A stretch of DNA of 64,000 bases from Candidatus Fraserbacteria bacterium (GCA_029262795.1 JAJCYT010000030.1:248001-312000), one strand, 5' to 3'; counted from the stretch's first letter, positions 54,060-62,589 are shown. Notes: generated by a model not told the origin, from the sequence alone. Numbers and translations: made by a program.

Positions 54060-54836
54060 ATGAAAACCTACAGCGTGCTAATTGTTGAAGATGAACCTCT
54101 CAATCGGGAATTTATTACTGCTGCTGTGGATGAATCACCTGAATTCAATTTGCTTGCCAGTTGTGGCATGTTGGAAACAGCTATTCAGATCTTGGAAAAC
54201 CATCGACCGGACATCGTGTTGTTGGACATTCAACTGCCAGGACAAAATGGTTTCCATTTGCTGGAACATTCGACATTTCAAACTTTAAACCCTCTGCCTG
54301 CGGTCGTGTTTGTCACGGCCCATGATCGCTATGCGGTCAAAGCCTTTGATGTTCATGCGGTAGATTATGTGCTCAAACCTTTTGATAAAAAACGTTTGCA
54401 TCAGGCCTTGCATCGAGCCAAAGACCGGATTAGTCAAGGGCAGAATTTGGATACATTTACACAGTTGAAGCAGCTTTTAGATGACCGCCCCAAAGATACT
54501 GGCCCAGATCGTTTGCAGATCAAAGAAGAGGGACGCATTTGGTTGTTGCCTGTCAAGGATGTCGATTGGATCGAAGCCAAGGGAAATTATGTGATGATCC
54601 ACACGCAACAGAAAAGCTATCGATTGCGTGAGACGCTGACGGGAATGGAGCAACAGTTGGCTGCGAAATCGTTTGTGCGAGTCCACCGTAGTTCGCTGGT
54701 CAACGTCAATGCCGTTGAGGCGTTAGAACCTTGGTTCAATGGCGATTATATGTTGATGCTCCATAATGGTCAGCGCATTAAACTCAGCCGCAGATACAAG
54801 GATAAAGTGGCGCAAACTCTGGGCGCTACGCTGTAA
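54060..54836 (+). CDS. LytTR-family response regulator
   Basis: 258 aa. ATG at 54060 follows CGGAG and begins the receiver domain (VLIVEDEPLNREFI; phospho-accepting D in DIVLLDIQLPGQNG near residue 57; T/K switch in VFVTAHDRYAVKAF and VLKPFDK). Residues about 155-255 are a LytTR DNA-binding domain (LLPVKDVDWIEAKGNYVMIHT, SFVRVHRSSLVNVNAV, IKLSRRYKDKV). It likely controls the divergent ABC operon or membrane-stress genes; LytTR operator sites were not identified. Confidence 0.94.
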   Translation: MKTYSVLIVEDEPLNREFITAAVDESPEFNLLASCGMLETAIQILENHRPDIVLLDIQLPGQNGFHLLEHSTFQTLNPLPAVVFVTAHDRYAVKAFDVHAVDYVLKPFDKKRLHQALHRAKDRISQGQNLDTFTQLKQLLDDRPKDTGPDRLQIKEEGRIWLLPVKDVDWIEAKGNYVMIHTQQKSYRLRETLTGMEQQLAAKSFVRVHRSSLVNVNAVEALEPWFNGDYMLMLHNGQRIKLSRRYKDKVAQTLGATL

Positions 54837-54946
54837 CATCCTGCCGTTTGTCACAGAAAATCAGCCACTTACCCCAAAACACATGTTTTCTTACTCACCT
54901 CATTTAAAGATAGAGACATTTATGCGGTGTTGTAGAGAGGTGGCAT

Positions 54947-55483
54947 ATGAATCCATTAGTGACCGTTGCTTTAATTGCCGGTGGCGCATTGTTGCTGGCA
55001 TTGTTTTTTGGTTTTCAACACATTTCCAGCCAGCCTGATGCCAATGTTGAACTGGCAAGCACAAGTGTCGTATTGGCACAAAGTGACGATATTAGGACCA
55101 TTCGTGTAGAACTTGGAGATTTTTTCTTTGAAGGACCCGAAGGACGCTCCGGTGCAGCCAACAAAAACGATGCCATAGCCGGGATCTTTGACCCACCTGA
55201 AACAGTACTTCAGCTCAAAAATGGTGAGCCTGTCAAGCTGGTGTTTGTCAACATTTCCAGCGTCGTGGATCATCAGGTGATCAGCCCCTTGTTTGCCATG
55301 CCGGAAGAAAAAGTTTTCCGTGTGCCTGCTGGTCAAACAGTAGAAATTGAAGTCACCCCCAATTTTTTGGATGTCCAAGACGGTGGCACCATCGTGTTGC
55401 CACTGACCTGCCATGAACGACATGGTCAGGATACAGGCCACTATAAACTAGGGATGCAAGCCCTCATCGAAATTGTACCATAG
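54947..55483 (+). CDS. Cupredoxin-like membrane-anchored protein
   Basis: 178 aa. An uncleaved N-terminal anchor or signal (LVTVALIAGGALLLALFFGF) leads to an extracytoplasmic beta-sandwich. Candidate type 1 copper ligands: H109 (VVDHQVIS), C155 (LPLTCHERHG) and, in GHYKLGM, H165 and M170. The Cys-to-His spacing of 10 residues is longer than in plastocyanin-type sites (usually about 4), so copper binding is plausible but unproven. It may serve electron transfer or copper handling. A terminator follows. Confidence 0.8.
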   Translation: MNPLVTVALIAGGALLLALFFGFQHISSQPDANVELASTSVVLAQSDDIRTIRVELGDFFFEGPEGRSGAANKNDAIAGIFDPPETVLQLKNGEPVKLVFVNISSVVDHQVISPLFAMPEEKVFRVPAGQTVEIEVTPNFLDVQDGGTIVLPLTCHERHGQDTGHYKLGMQALIEIVP

Positions 55484-55511
55484 GTTTAGCCTCCGATCTT
55501 TCTCAGTATTC

Positions 55512-55550
55512 AACCCCATCAATTCTCTAACGAGATTGGTGGGGTTTTCT
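55512..55550 (+). terminator. Rho-independent terminator after the cupredoxin-like gene
   Basis: AACCCCATCAAT-type arm (55512-55526) pairs with its complement (55532-55546) with one wobble and one bulge, then TTTTCTTT on the plus strand. Confidence 0.85.
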
Positions 55551-55614
55551 TTGTGAAACTAGGTGTCTCCACGATAAGATGAAGCCATCAAGGTGAGTAC
55601 AAAAAGGGGTGACT

Positions 55615-56022
55615 GTGGATTTTCTTCTGCAACTGCATTCGTGGGGGCGTTGGCTTGTGTTGGTGGTGATGGCGTTGGCTGCCATCCGTTACTTAATTGG
55701 TTTTATCGGCAAACAAAAGTTCGATAGTTTTAGCGAAACATTGATGAAGGCATTCAATGCCGTCATTGGACTTCAGGTGTTGATGGGGTTGGCCTTGTTC
55801 GTTTGGACATGGATGGAGCAAGGCTTTGTGCGTGAACGAGCGGAACATGGTTTTGCCATGATTGTGGCAATCGCCCTGGTGGGTGCGCTGTCTAGCCGTT
55901 GGAAAAAGCTTGAAGACAACAAACGTTATCGAAACTATTTCATCTTGATCCTTGTTGTATTTGCGGTCCTTTTAGCTGGAATGCTTGGATTAAGAAGAGA
56001 CCCAATGGCGCTTTTTAGTTGA
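55615..56022 (+). CDS. Small integral membrane protein
   Basis: 135 aa, four transmembrane helices (residues about 10-28, 45-62, 75-92, 110-125). GTG at 55615 is chosen since AAAGGGG sits 5-6 bases before it; an in-frame GTG at 55609 overlaps that site. Histidines near the membrane faces (QLHSWGRW, RAEHGF) are noticeable and could bind haem or metal, but no family is recognised with confidence. Confidence 0.7.
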   Translation: MDFLLQLHSWGRWLVLVVMALAAIRYLIGFIGKQKFDSFSETLMKAFNAVIGLQVLMGLALFVWTWMEQGFVRERAEHGFAMIVAIALVGALSSRWKKLEDNKRYRNYFILILVVFAVLLAGMLGLRRDPMALFS

Positions 56023-56125
56023 TTTGTTTTCACATGGTATAGGCTATGTGTTGTTCTGGCTTAGGTCATATCAGCTTCTTTTTACTTGTTTATGATCCAA
56101 GCATCTTTTTGGCAAGGATGGAAAT

Positions 56126-56584
56126 ATGGTGCGATTTTTACAAAATTATGCATCCGTTTTTTTGAGAGTTGCTTTGGCCGTTGCGTTTTTAAGTGCGGTG
56201 GCAGATCGCTTTGGATTGTGGGGCGCTGCGGGTGATCCTGGCGTGGCCTGGGGCAACTTTGAATCGTTTGTTTCATATACAGCCTTTTTGAATCCCTGGT
56301 CGCCAGAAAGTTTTGTGCCAGCATTGGCCTGGACAGCGACAATCTTTGAAGTTTTTTTTGCCGTTGCCTTGTTGATTGGGTTTAAAACACGCATGTTTGC
56401 CATGCTCAGTGGATTATTAATTTTTAGTTTTGGACTGGCGATGACGCTTACATCCGGCATCAAAGCACCATTGGATTATTCGGTGTTTTCTGCATCAGCC
56501 GGTGCTTTTGCGCTTGCTACATACAACACCTATGTTTGGAGTCTGGACAGCATCATGGCTCGTTCAAAGCCACAGATTCAGTGA
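56126..56584 (+). CDS. DoxX family membrane protein
   Basis: 152 aa, four helices. The N terminus FLRVALAVAFLSAVADRFGLWG, the second helix region FVPALAWTATIFEVFFAVALLIGFKTRMFAMLSGLL and DYSVFSASAGAFAL are the DoxX layout. DoxX proteins relate to quinone or redox functions at the membrane. AAGGATGG precedes the start. A single gene between the small membrane protein gene and the convergent merR. Confidence 0.85.
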   Translation: MVRFLQNYASVFLRVALAVAFLSAVADRFGLWGAAGDPGVAWGNFESFVSYTAFLNPWSPESFVPALAWTATIFEVFFAVALLIGFKTRMFAMLSGLLIFSFGLAMTLTSGIKAPLDYSVFSASAGAFALATYNTYVWSLDSIMARSKPQIQ

Positions 56585-56620
56585 GCTGAAGTTGTTTGAG
56601 CGATGAAAATATCGGAAAAG

Positions 56621-57034
56621 CTATTTGAATAAGACATCAATGATTGGACACTCTGGCACTTCTTCGCCTTCACAGTGTGATGCCATATCTTTTAGCACTT
56701 TTTTGAGTTTGGTCAAATCAGCAATCTTTTGCTCAATCTCATCAAGGTGATTTATCGTCATGCTTTTGACTTCTGCACAGGTGTAGGTGTTTGAATCTAC
56801 AAAGCTTAATAGATCACGCACTTCGTCGAGATGAAATCCAAGGTTGCGCGAACGGCGAATGAAATTGAGCCGCTTGATCTGATCTGCGTTATACAAACGG
56901 AAGCCGCCGTTTGATCGAGCAGGTTTTGGCAAAAGACCAATTCGCTCGTAATAACGGATGGTTTCGATATGACAGCCCGTGGCTTTGGACACATACCCAA
57001 TGGTTGGACGTTGTTGCTTCTTTTGTAAAGGCAT
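56621..57034 (-). CDS. merR: Mercury-responsive MerR regulator
   Basis: 137 aa. The frame is open to 57103, but ATG at 57034 follows AGAGGTG and lies below the operator, whereas a start at 57103 would put the promoter inside the gene. Helix-turn-helix YVSKATGCHIETIRYYERIGLLPKPARSNGGFRLY. The mercury-binding cysteines are present: C86 (YTCAEV), C121 (HCEGEE) and C129 (PECPII). Spacing C86-C121 of 35 residues matches C82-C117 of Tn501 MerR. It twists the 19-base-spacer promoter to activate merB when Hg(II) is bound. Confidence 0.93.
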   Translation of the reverse strand: MPLQKKQQRPTIGYVSKATGCHIETIRYYERIGLLPKPARSNGGFRLYNADQIKRLNFIRRSRNLGFHLDEVRDLLSFVDSNTYTCAEVKSMTINHLDEIEQKIADLTKLKKVLKDMASHCEGEEVPECPIIDVLFK

Positions 57035-57048
57035 GTTGCTTTCACCTC

Positions 57049-57079
57049 TTGACTCTGTAGTTACTACAGAGTGTAACAT
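57049..57079 (+). promoter_or_regulatory. mer promoter-operator
   Basis: -35 TTGACT (57049-57054) and -10 TAACAT (57074-57079) are separated by 19 bases, the hallmark over-long spacer of MerR-activated promoters. A perfect dyad ACTCTGTAG-TTA-CTACAGAGT occupies 57052-57072. It lies between the divergent merR and merB. Confidence 0.9.
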
Positions 57080-57120
57080 AAGTTCATCATCAACATACAA
57101 CAATGCATTGGAGGTTATTT

Positions 57121-57750
57121 ATGAAAGTTATGTTGTCTGAGAAACTTGCGGAGCTTCATCAGTTCATTCTTCAAACGTTTGCAAACACAGGACATTCTCC
57201 CAGTTTGGCCGAGATACAGCAGCAATTTTCTTTAGACACAGAGCAAGAGGCCAACCAATGGGTTGCGGATATGGAATACACCAAAGTCATTCACCGCACT
57301 CCTGGCGATTTGCTGGTGACACATGCTTACCCGTTTTCCAATGAGAAAACACGCTATAAGGTGATTTTAGCATCTGGCGTTCAAGTGCATGCCATGTGTG
57401 CCATAGATGCACTGGGCATACCGTTTATGCTTGATACGAACGCAATGATTGAATCGGAATGCCTGCATTGTCAAGGTTCAATTCAAATTTCAATCAAAAA
57501 TAGCGATATTGTCAACCATTCACCTGAAAATCTTTTAATCGGATACGTCCCCATGGGATGTTGTTCCACGCCTGCCACAGACCAGTGTCCGCTGATTAAT
57601 TTTTTCTGTTCTCAAGCACACTTTAATCATTGGACAAAAAACAATCCGACTCAGGGAGTGAAATTCCTCAACCTGGAGCAGGGGTTGGAACAAGGCAAAC
57701 GGATTTTTGCTTCGATGATGAATCCAATGGCTGAAAATCGAACAAGCTAA
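57121..57750 (+). CDS. merB: Alkylmercury lyase (organomercurial lyase)
   Basis: 209 aa. GGAGG is 7 bases before ATG at 57121. The enzyme breaks the C-Hg bond of organomercurials in the cytoplasm, releasing Hg(II). The catalytic residues are intact: C93 and D96 in HAMCAIDALGIPFML and C163 in NFFCSQAHFNHW, matching C96, D99 and C159 of the enzyme from plasmid R831b. C114/C117 and C147/C148/C156 are additional. An N-terminal winged-helix-like part covers residues 1-70. First gene of the mer operon, with the GDCCVxC gene following one base after its stop. Confidence 0.93.
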   Translation: MKVMLSEKLAELHQFILQTFANTGHSPSLAEIQQQFSLDTEQEANQWVADMEYTKVIHRTPGDLLVTHAYPFSNEKTRYKVILASGVQVHAMCAIDALGIPFMLDTNAMIESECLHCQGSIQISIKNSDIVNHSPENLLIGYVPMGCCSTPATDQCPLINFFCSQAHFNHWTKNNPTQGVKFLNLEQGLEQGKRIFASMMNPMAENRTS

Positions 57751-57751
57751 A

Positions 57752-57961
57752 ATGGAAATTATTTTAAATTCAACCATTCAGTGCCCGCATTGTGGTTTTG
57801 AAAAAGAAGAAACCATGCCAACTGATGCATGTCAGTGGTTTTATCCATGTACAAATTGTGGCGAAATGTTAAAGCCAAATGCAGGGGATTGTTGTGTGTT
57901 TTGCTCATTTGGAACGGTCAAATGCCCACCGATTCAGGCAGGGAACTGTTGTTGTGAATAG
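57752..57961 (+). CDS. GDCCVxC domain protein, mer-associated
   Basis: 69 aa cysteine-rich protein. The motif GDCCVFCSFGTVKCPP identifies the family known as GDCCVxC domain (seleno)proteins, often next to mercury genes; in some members one cysteine is selenocysteine, here all are TGT/TGC. Four further cysteines (CPHCGFE, CTNCGE) make a zinc-ribbon-like pair and the C terminus is CCCE. It probably passes or binds Hg(II). It starts one base after the merB stop codon. Confidence 0.88.
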   Translation: MEIILNSTIQCPHCGFEKEETMPTDACQWFYPCTNCGEMLKPNAGDCCVFCSFGTVKCPPIQAGNCCCE

Positions 57962-57974
57962 ACAAAGGAACCTT

Positions 57975-58541
57975 ATGCAACCTGGCAATCGTGACAAAGC
58001 CCAAACGCAATTTGAAACACAAGGAACGTTGCCCAAACCTGGTTCAATTGGTCGCTTTGTGCGCCTGGGCTGGGGTGTTTTTCTTCTCTGGAGTTTTGTT
58101 AATGTCGTGCAACAATGGCAAACACTTGTTTCATTGGAAACTTTACCTCATTGGTCATTTTTGGTGATTGCATTGTTTACTGCTTCTAAGGTGTTTCCTT
58201 ATGTGATCACTATTGGTTTGGGTTTTAATTCATATTACAAACCATTGAGTTATGGTTTGATTGTAATGAATTTAGTGGGTACTGGCCTGAGTTGGTTGAT
58301 GGCAGGCAATTTATGGTCGCCTTTGATGGGATGGTTTGTGGGGATTTGGTTTCTTTATACCATTGGTCATTTAGGTGTTTCCTTCTTGCTATCCAGTGTA
58401 TTGTCTACGCCTGGGTGTGAAATGCGGTCAATTCCACAGCTTTGGTCAATTTTAATGCATCAAGAAACCAAGGAGCATTTTTGCCCCGGTCATATTGATG
58501 CGGTGGATCGATGGGAGATGAATTTAAAAAAGAAGAGCTAA
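57975..58541 (+). CDS. mer-associated membrane protein
   Basis: 188 aa. ATG at 57975 has AAAGGAA 5 bases before it; the frame is open further upstream but through the preceding gene. Four or five membrane helices (residues about 30-48, 60-78, 88-105, 115-145). The C-terminal soluble tail has cysteines in PGCEMRSI and EHFCPGHID, useful for soft-metal transfer. It lacks the CC pair of MerT and MerC, so any role in mercury transport is inference from position as last gene of the merB operon. Confidence 0.75.
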   Translation: MQPGNRDKAQTQFETQGTLPKPGSIGRFVRLGWGVFLLWSFVNVVQQWQTLVSLETLPHWSFLVIALFTASKVFPYVITIGLGFNSYYKPLSYGLIVMNLVGTGLSWLMAGNLWSPLMGWFVGIWFLYTIGHLGVSFLLSSVLSTPGCEMRSIPQLWSILMHQETKEHFCPGHIDAVDRWEMNLKKKS

Positions 58542-58544
58542 GGA

Positions 58545-59762
58545 TTATTCGCTAAGACCAAGAGCGACCTTTTTAGTCAGCCAAGGATCAAATTTGATCA
58601 AGCCAGCAACGAGGTCGCTGGTTCCAATATCATCTTTGTTCAAGCGAGCGCCTGAACTTGTGCCCCAGTAGTTGTTTGCAGCATTGACCATTTCTAACGT
58701 GTCGTTACTTAGGCCAAGATTGGTGTTGGCAAAGATATTGTTGTGACCAATCACATTGTTCAGGCTGGCCCCTATTAAGTGGATGCCTATGTGGTTGGTC
58801 TCAATCGAGTTGTGATCTAACATGTTGTTAGAAGAATTGACGAAGCGAATGCCGACTTGATTGTCTTTCAAAATATTGTTGCGATACTCTGTGTTAGACG
58901 TGACTTCAGCCACGATGCCTTCTAGAAAATTATTGGAAATTTGATTTCGCTCAAAGATGTTTTGATGGGCATTAAACATGGAAATGCCCACCGTATTTCC
59001 ATTAATTTCATTGTCTACAAGTTGATTGTTGCCTGCCGCTTCATTGAGGCTGATGCCTGTTTCATTGTTTTTTACAATGTTATTGCTCAAGGTGTTGGTG
59101 ACGCTTTGAGAGATGTTCATACCAGTTTGTTGATTAAGCCATTGATTTTCTTTGATTTGGTTGTTGTTGGACGCATTGAGTGAAATCCCCATGCTTCTGT
59201 TGTTCTCAACCAAGTTGCCCAGCAATATATTGTTGTCTGATTCCTGTGACAGCCAAATACCATGAATATTGCCACTCAATGTGTTGTTGACAAGGTGGCT
59301 GTGTTTCGCTTCAAACAACATGATGCCGATGCCGAATTGGTCTTTGATGTGATTGTCTGCAACCACGACACCAAAGGTTCCTTCAACCAAAATGCCGGTG
59401 GCACCTTTCACAATTTCAAAGCCGGAAATGTTTGTGCGGTCAGCCAAAACATGGATCACATTTTTTTCAATCACTTTGGCTTCAATCACAGCACGGCCAT
59501 TATGCGATTGTAGTTTGATATTGGGCACTTTGATTTCAATATTTTCCTGAAAGGGACCAGCTTCAGCATCGACAATAACCACATCACCCGGTTGCGCATG
59601 ATCAATGGCCTCTTGGATGGTCGAAAACTCGCTGGGAACATTGAGACCTGGTGTGTCTCGATTAGAAAAAAATGAGGTCAGAAAAACACCTAAGATCAAT
59701 AAAGAAGCCATTGCAATCATCGGTTGCTTATAAGCTCTCACAAGTTGATCTATTTGCTTCAT
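58545..59762 (-). CDS. NosD-like parallel beta-helix repeat protein
   Basis: 405 aa. The frame is open to 59975; ATG at 59762 has AAAAGGA and a following signal anchor (PMIAMASLLILGVFLTSFF). GLNVPSEFSTIQEAIDHAQPGDVVIVD is the NosD/carbohydrate-binding start, then about twelve right-handed helix turns with the NNNQIxxNxxxxNxxGIxLxxA ladder (asparagine stack). Ends in AANNYWGTSSGARL. Such proteins are periplasmic; NosD loads copper into nitrous-oxide reductase, but no nos genes are here, so the role is open. It is divergent from lepA. Confidence 0.82.
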   Translation of the reverse strand: MKQIDQLVRAYKQPMIAMASLLILGVFLTSFFSNRDTPGLNVPSEFSTIQEAIDHAQPGDVVIVDAEAGPFQENIEIKVPNIKLQSHNGRAVIEAKVIEKNVIHVLADRTNISGFEIVKGATGILVEGTFGVVVADNHIKDQFGIGIMLFEAKHSHLVNNTLSGNIHGIWLSQESDNNILLGNLVENNRSMGISLNASNNNQIKENQWLNQQTGMNISQSVTNTLSNNIVKNNETGISLNEAAGNNQLVDNEINGNTVGISMFNAHQNIFERNQISNNFLEGIVAEVTSNTEYRNNILKDNQVGIRFVNSSNNMLDHNSIETNHIGIHLIGASLNNVIGHNNIFANTNLGLSNDTLEMVNAANNYWGTSSGARLNKDDIGTSDLVAGLIKFDPWLTKKVALGLSE

Positions 59763-59849
59763 AGAAAAGTCCTTTTGGTTGTTTCTGAGCCAATCAAAGC
59801 GTAAAATAGAAGCCATCTTAAGCAAAGGCCAAATGACCGCACTGGAATC

Positions 59850-61649
59850 ATGATCCCACAGAAAAATATCAGAAATTACACGATTATTGGTCACATTGAC
59901 CACGGCAAATCGACGTTGGCGGACCGCATCCTGCATTTGGCGGGTGCAGTGTCTGATCGCGATATGCGAGAGCAACTGCTCGATTCAATGGACCTGGAAC
60001 GAGAACGCGGGATTACCATCAAAGCGACCACGGTTAGTTTCCCTTATCGTGCCAAGAATGGTGAAACTTACTTGCTAAATTTGGTCGATTGTCCTGGTCA
60101 CGTAGACTTTACTTATGAAGTATCCAAAAGTTTGGCTGCTGCTGAAGGCGCGATTCTCATTGTCGATGCAGCGCAGGGGATTCAAGCCCAAACGCTGGCC
60201 AATTTTTATATGGCCATGCAACATGATTTAAAAATGATTCCGGTGCTCAACAAGATTGATCTGCCGGAAGCTGATCCTGATCATGTGGCTTTAGAAATTG
60301 AAGAACAATTGGAATTGCCCGCCGAAGATGCCATCTATATCAGTGCCAAAGATGGCATTGGTATTGAAGATGTTTTGGAAGCTTTGGTGAATCGCATTCC
60401 TCCGCCTTCAGGCGACGATGAAGCACCTTTAAGTGCGCTGATTTATGATGTGGGCTATGACCGTTTTACAGGTGCAGCGCCGTTGTTTCGTGTGTTCGAT
60501 GGCGTCATCAAGGCAGGCACCAAAGCACGCTTTATGGGAAAAGCCAAAGAATTTGAAATTGAAACAGTTGGCATTTACGCGCCTACGCCCACCCCTGTAG
60601 ACGAACTTCGTGCAGGGCAAGTTGGTTTTTTCACTGCGCAGATCAAAGACGTTCGTCAAATTGGTCTTGGGGATACGATCACGCAGTCAAAGCGTCCCTG
60701 TGCTGCCCCCATCCCAGGTTATCGCCCGATGAAGCCGGTGGTTTTCTGTGGGATGTATCCAATGGAAGAGTCCGATTTTGCTGAGGTACGAACGGCATTG
60801 GAAAAGCTTTCCTTAAATGATGCGTCCTTTGATTTTGAAGAAGAAGGTTCTGAAGCTTTGGGGCGCGGCTATCGGGTTGGGTTTATGGGGTTGTTGCATC
60901 GTGATATTGTTCAGGAACGTTTGGAACGCGAATATGGCCTGGCCCTCATCGCCACAGTGCCCAGTGTGGAATACCACGTTCATCTCAAAACAGGCGAGAT
61001 GGTCACGATTGACAATCCCAGCAAATTTCCTACGAGCGGTGACATTAAGCATGTTGAAGAGCCGTATGTGATGATGACTGTGATTACGCCAGAAACTTAT
61101 TTGGGCGGCATCCTGGAATTGATGGAAATCCGACGTGGTGAACATAAAGCCATGGAGTTTTTGGGAGAAGGTCGCGTGACGTTGCGTTATGATATTCCAT
61201 TGGCTGAAATTGCTCTGGATTTTTACGACCAACTCAAAGCACGTTCACAAGGGTATGCCTCGCTTGATTATGACCCGATTGGGTATCGTAAGAGTGATCT
61301 GGTCAAACTTGATATCCTGGTTCACCAAAATCCTGTAGACGCGCTCTGCTTTATTGCGCATCGCGACCATGCCTATCGCATGGGGCGCAAACTGGTGGAG
61401 CGACTCAAAGAAGAAATACCCCGTACACAATTCCCAATAGCGCTTCAAGCTGCCCTGGGAGCGCGCATCATTGCACGAGAAACCATTCCCGCATTTCGTA
61501 AAGACGTCACAGCCAAACTCTATGGCGGCGATGTGACACGCAAAATGAAACTGTTGAAAAAACAGAAAGCGGGCAAAAAACGCATGAAGTCGATTGGGCA
61601 AGTGGATATTCCACAATCCGCATTCCTGTCTGTATTAGAACGCGACTAA
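59850..61649 (+). CDS. lepA: Elongation factor 4 (LepA)
   Basis: 599 aa ribosomal GTPase that back-translocates or rescues stalled ribosomes. GTPase motifs: GHIDHGKSTLADR (G1), RGITIKATT (G2), DCPGHVDF (G3), NKIDLPEA (G4). Domain II, the III-V domains and the LepA-specific C-terminal domain (ETIPAFRKDVTAKLYGGDVTRKMKLLKKQKAGKKRMK) are all present; length is normal. The start has only a weak site. Divergent from the NosD-like gene over about 90 bases. Confidence 0.97.
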   Translation: MIPQKNIRNYTIIGHIDHGKSTLADRILHLAGAVSDRDMREQLLDSMDLERERGITIKATTVSFPYRAKNGETYLLNLVDCPGHVDFTYEVSKSLAAAEGAILIVDAAQGIQAQTLANFYMAMQHDLKMIPVLNKIDLPEADPDHVALEIEEQLELPAEDAIYISAKDGIGIEDVLEALVNRIPPPSGDDEAPLSALIYDVGYDRFTGAAPLFRVFDGVIKAGTKARFMGKAKEFEIETVGIYAPTPTPVDELRAGQVGFFTAQIKDVRQIGLGDTITQSKRPCAAPIPGYRPMKPVVFCGMYPMEESDFAEVRTALEKLSLNDASFDFEEEGSEALGRGYRVGFMGLLHRDIVQERLEREYGLALIATVPSVEYHVHLKTGEMVTIDNPSKFPTSGDIKHVEEPYVMMTVITPETYLGGILELMEIRRGEHKAMEFLGEGRVTLRYDIPLAEIALDFYDQLKARSQGYASLDYDPIGYRKSDLVKLDILVHQNPVDALCFIAHRDHAYRMGRKLVERLKEEIPRTQFPIALQAALGARIIARETIPAFRKDVTAKLYGGDVTRKMKLLKKQKAGKKRMKSIGQVDIPQSAFLSVLERD

Positions 61650-61749
61650 AGCGTTTCTTTCGAGAAATAACAACAAACGAGAATCCTTTACAAGCTTATT
61701 AAACATTGATTGCGAGTACTTGCCAATTTGTCAGGTTTAATTGAAGAAC

Positions 61750-61778
61750 TTGACAACCTATCTCCAGATAGGCGTATT
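61750..61778 (+). promoter_or_regulatory. Relic TetR promoter-operator
   Basis: TTGACA (61750-61755) followed by CTATCTCCAGATAG and, 17 bases after the -35, CGTATT. Its distance to the next ATG (61785) is exactly the 35 bases of the intact tetR promoter at 62555. Confidence 0.5.
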
Positions 61779-61784
61779 GCAAGT

Positions 61785-61907
61785 ATGAAGCAAATGGATA
61801 CAAAAACTCAAACCCTGCTTGGAATGCTGCAAAGACTGACCCAATTAGAGCATTACGATACGAATAAATACAGTGTGAGAAAATCGGTTATCATATGTGA
61901 ACGCTGA
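61785..61907 (+). pseudogene. Relic of a TetR-family regulator gene
   Basis: From ATG at 61785 the frame reads MKQMDTKTQTLLGMLQRLTQ, close to MKHSDTKTQILDVAQDLIQ of the intact TetR gene at 62590, then loses similarity and stops after 40 residues, before the recognition helix. With the upstream promoter-operator also matching, this is best explained as a truncated duplicate. The open frame continues upstream to 61710 but without a proper start. Confidence 0.5.
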
Positions 61908-61925
61908 TTTTCTGAAAGGAGCATT

Positions 61926-62468
61926 ATGAACTCCAGAAAAACACTATTGTCCGTTTTGATTTTATTTGTCTTTGCAAGCCTGATGGCTTTTCCTTCACTT
62001 GCTTCGGAACAACCGAAACTTGATTTACACTTAGGAGAAGTATTGAGCAGTATAAGTTACGCACCTTTGGGATTCGCTGGAGGAGCCACTGCTGGCTTTT
62101 TTGCAACCTGGGCTTTTAAGCCTAATCTCTTAGAACTGAGTACAGACAAGCAAGAAGATATTGAAACCTTCACTAAGCTTGGCAATGTTATCTTGGCGGG
62201 CAGTGCACTTGGCACCGCAGCCGGCGCGGCTTGGGGTATTTCCTTAGCTGCAAAAGATCATGGTAAGTCAGTCAATGTATTAAGTTCATTTTCAGTTGCA
62301 TTGGCCCTTGAGTTTGGCACCTATCTGCTGATTAACAAAGGCCAGCTTCAACGTGAACCAGAAGTCGCTGAAAATGGCTCTGTTGTTATCAGTTTTGAAC
62401 CAGAGCATTTTTTGGCCATCTTCACCGCCACAATTTTAGGTTCTATTATTGGAGCCAATGCGTTTTAA
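61926..62468 (+). CDS. Exported protein with glycine-rich membrane segments
   Basis: 180 aa. AAAGGAG lies just before the ATG. Signal peptide (MNSRKTLLSVLILFVFASLMAFPSLASE), then three possible membrane segments rich in Gly and Ala (PLGFAGGATAGFFATWAF, VILAGSALGTAAGAAWGISLAA, FLAIFTATILGSIIGANAF) separated by polar loops. Not recognised. Lies between the TetR relic and the intact TetR. Confidence 0.65.
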   Translation: MNSRKTLLSVLILFVFASLMAFPSLASEQPKLDLHLGEVLSSISYAPLGFAGGATAGFFATWAFKPNLLELSTDKQEDIETFTKLGNVILAGSALGTAAGAAWGISLAAKDHGKSVNVLSSFSVALALEFGTYLLINKGQLQREPEVAENGSVVISFEPEHFLAIFTATILGSIIGANAF

Positions 62469-62554
62469 AGAACTTTAAAACATTCAATCTTTTTTATCTA
62501 AACGAATTTCCACCCATCAACGTTCAGGCAAAACACGAACGTTGATGGTGCAGT

Positions 62555-62583
62555 TTGACAATCTACCTTCAGGTAGGTATAGT
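62555..62583 (+). promoter_or_regulatory. tetR promoter with operator in the spacer
   Basis: TTGACA (62555-62560), 17 bases, TATAGT (62578-62583). The palindrome CTACCTTCAGGTAG (62563-62576) fills the spacer, so a bound regulator would exclude RNA polymerase. The expected transcription start falls on or next to the ATG at 62590, so the mRNA may be leaderless. Confidence 0.75.
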
Positions 62584-62589
62584 GTTCGC

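Noticed and set aside
58545..59762. Assigning nitrous-oxide reductase maturation (NosD) to the beta-helix protein
   Set aside because: No other nos gene in the window; the beta-helix fold is shared by many unrelated periplasmic proteins.
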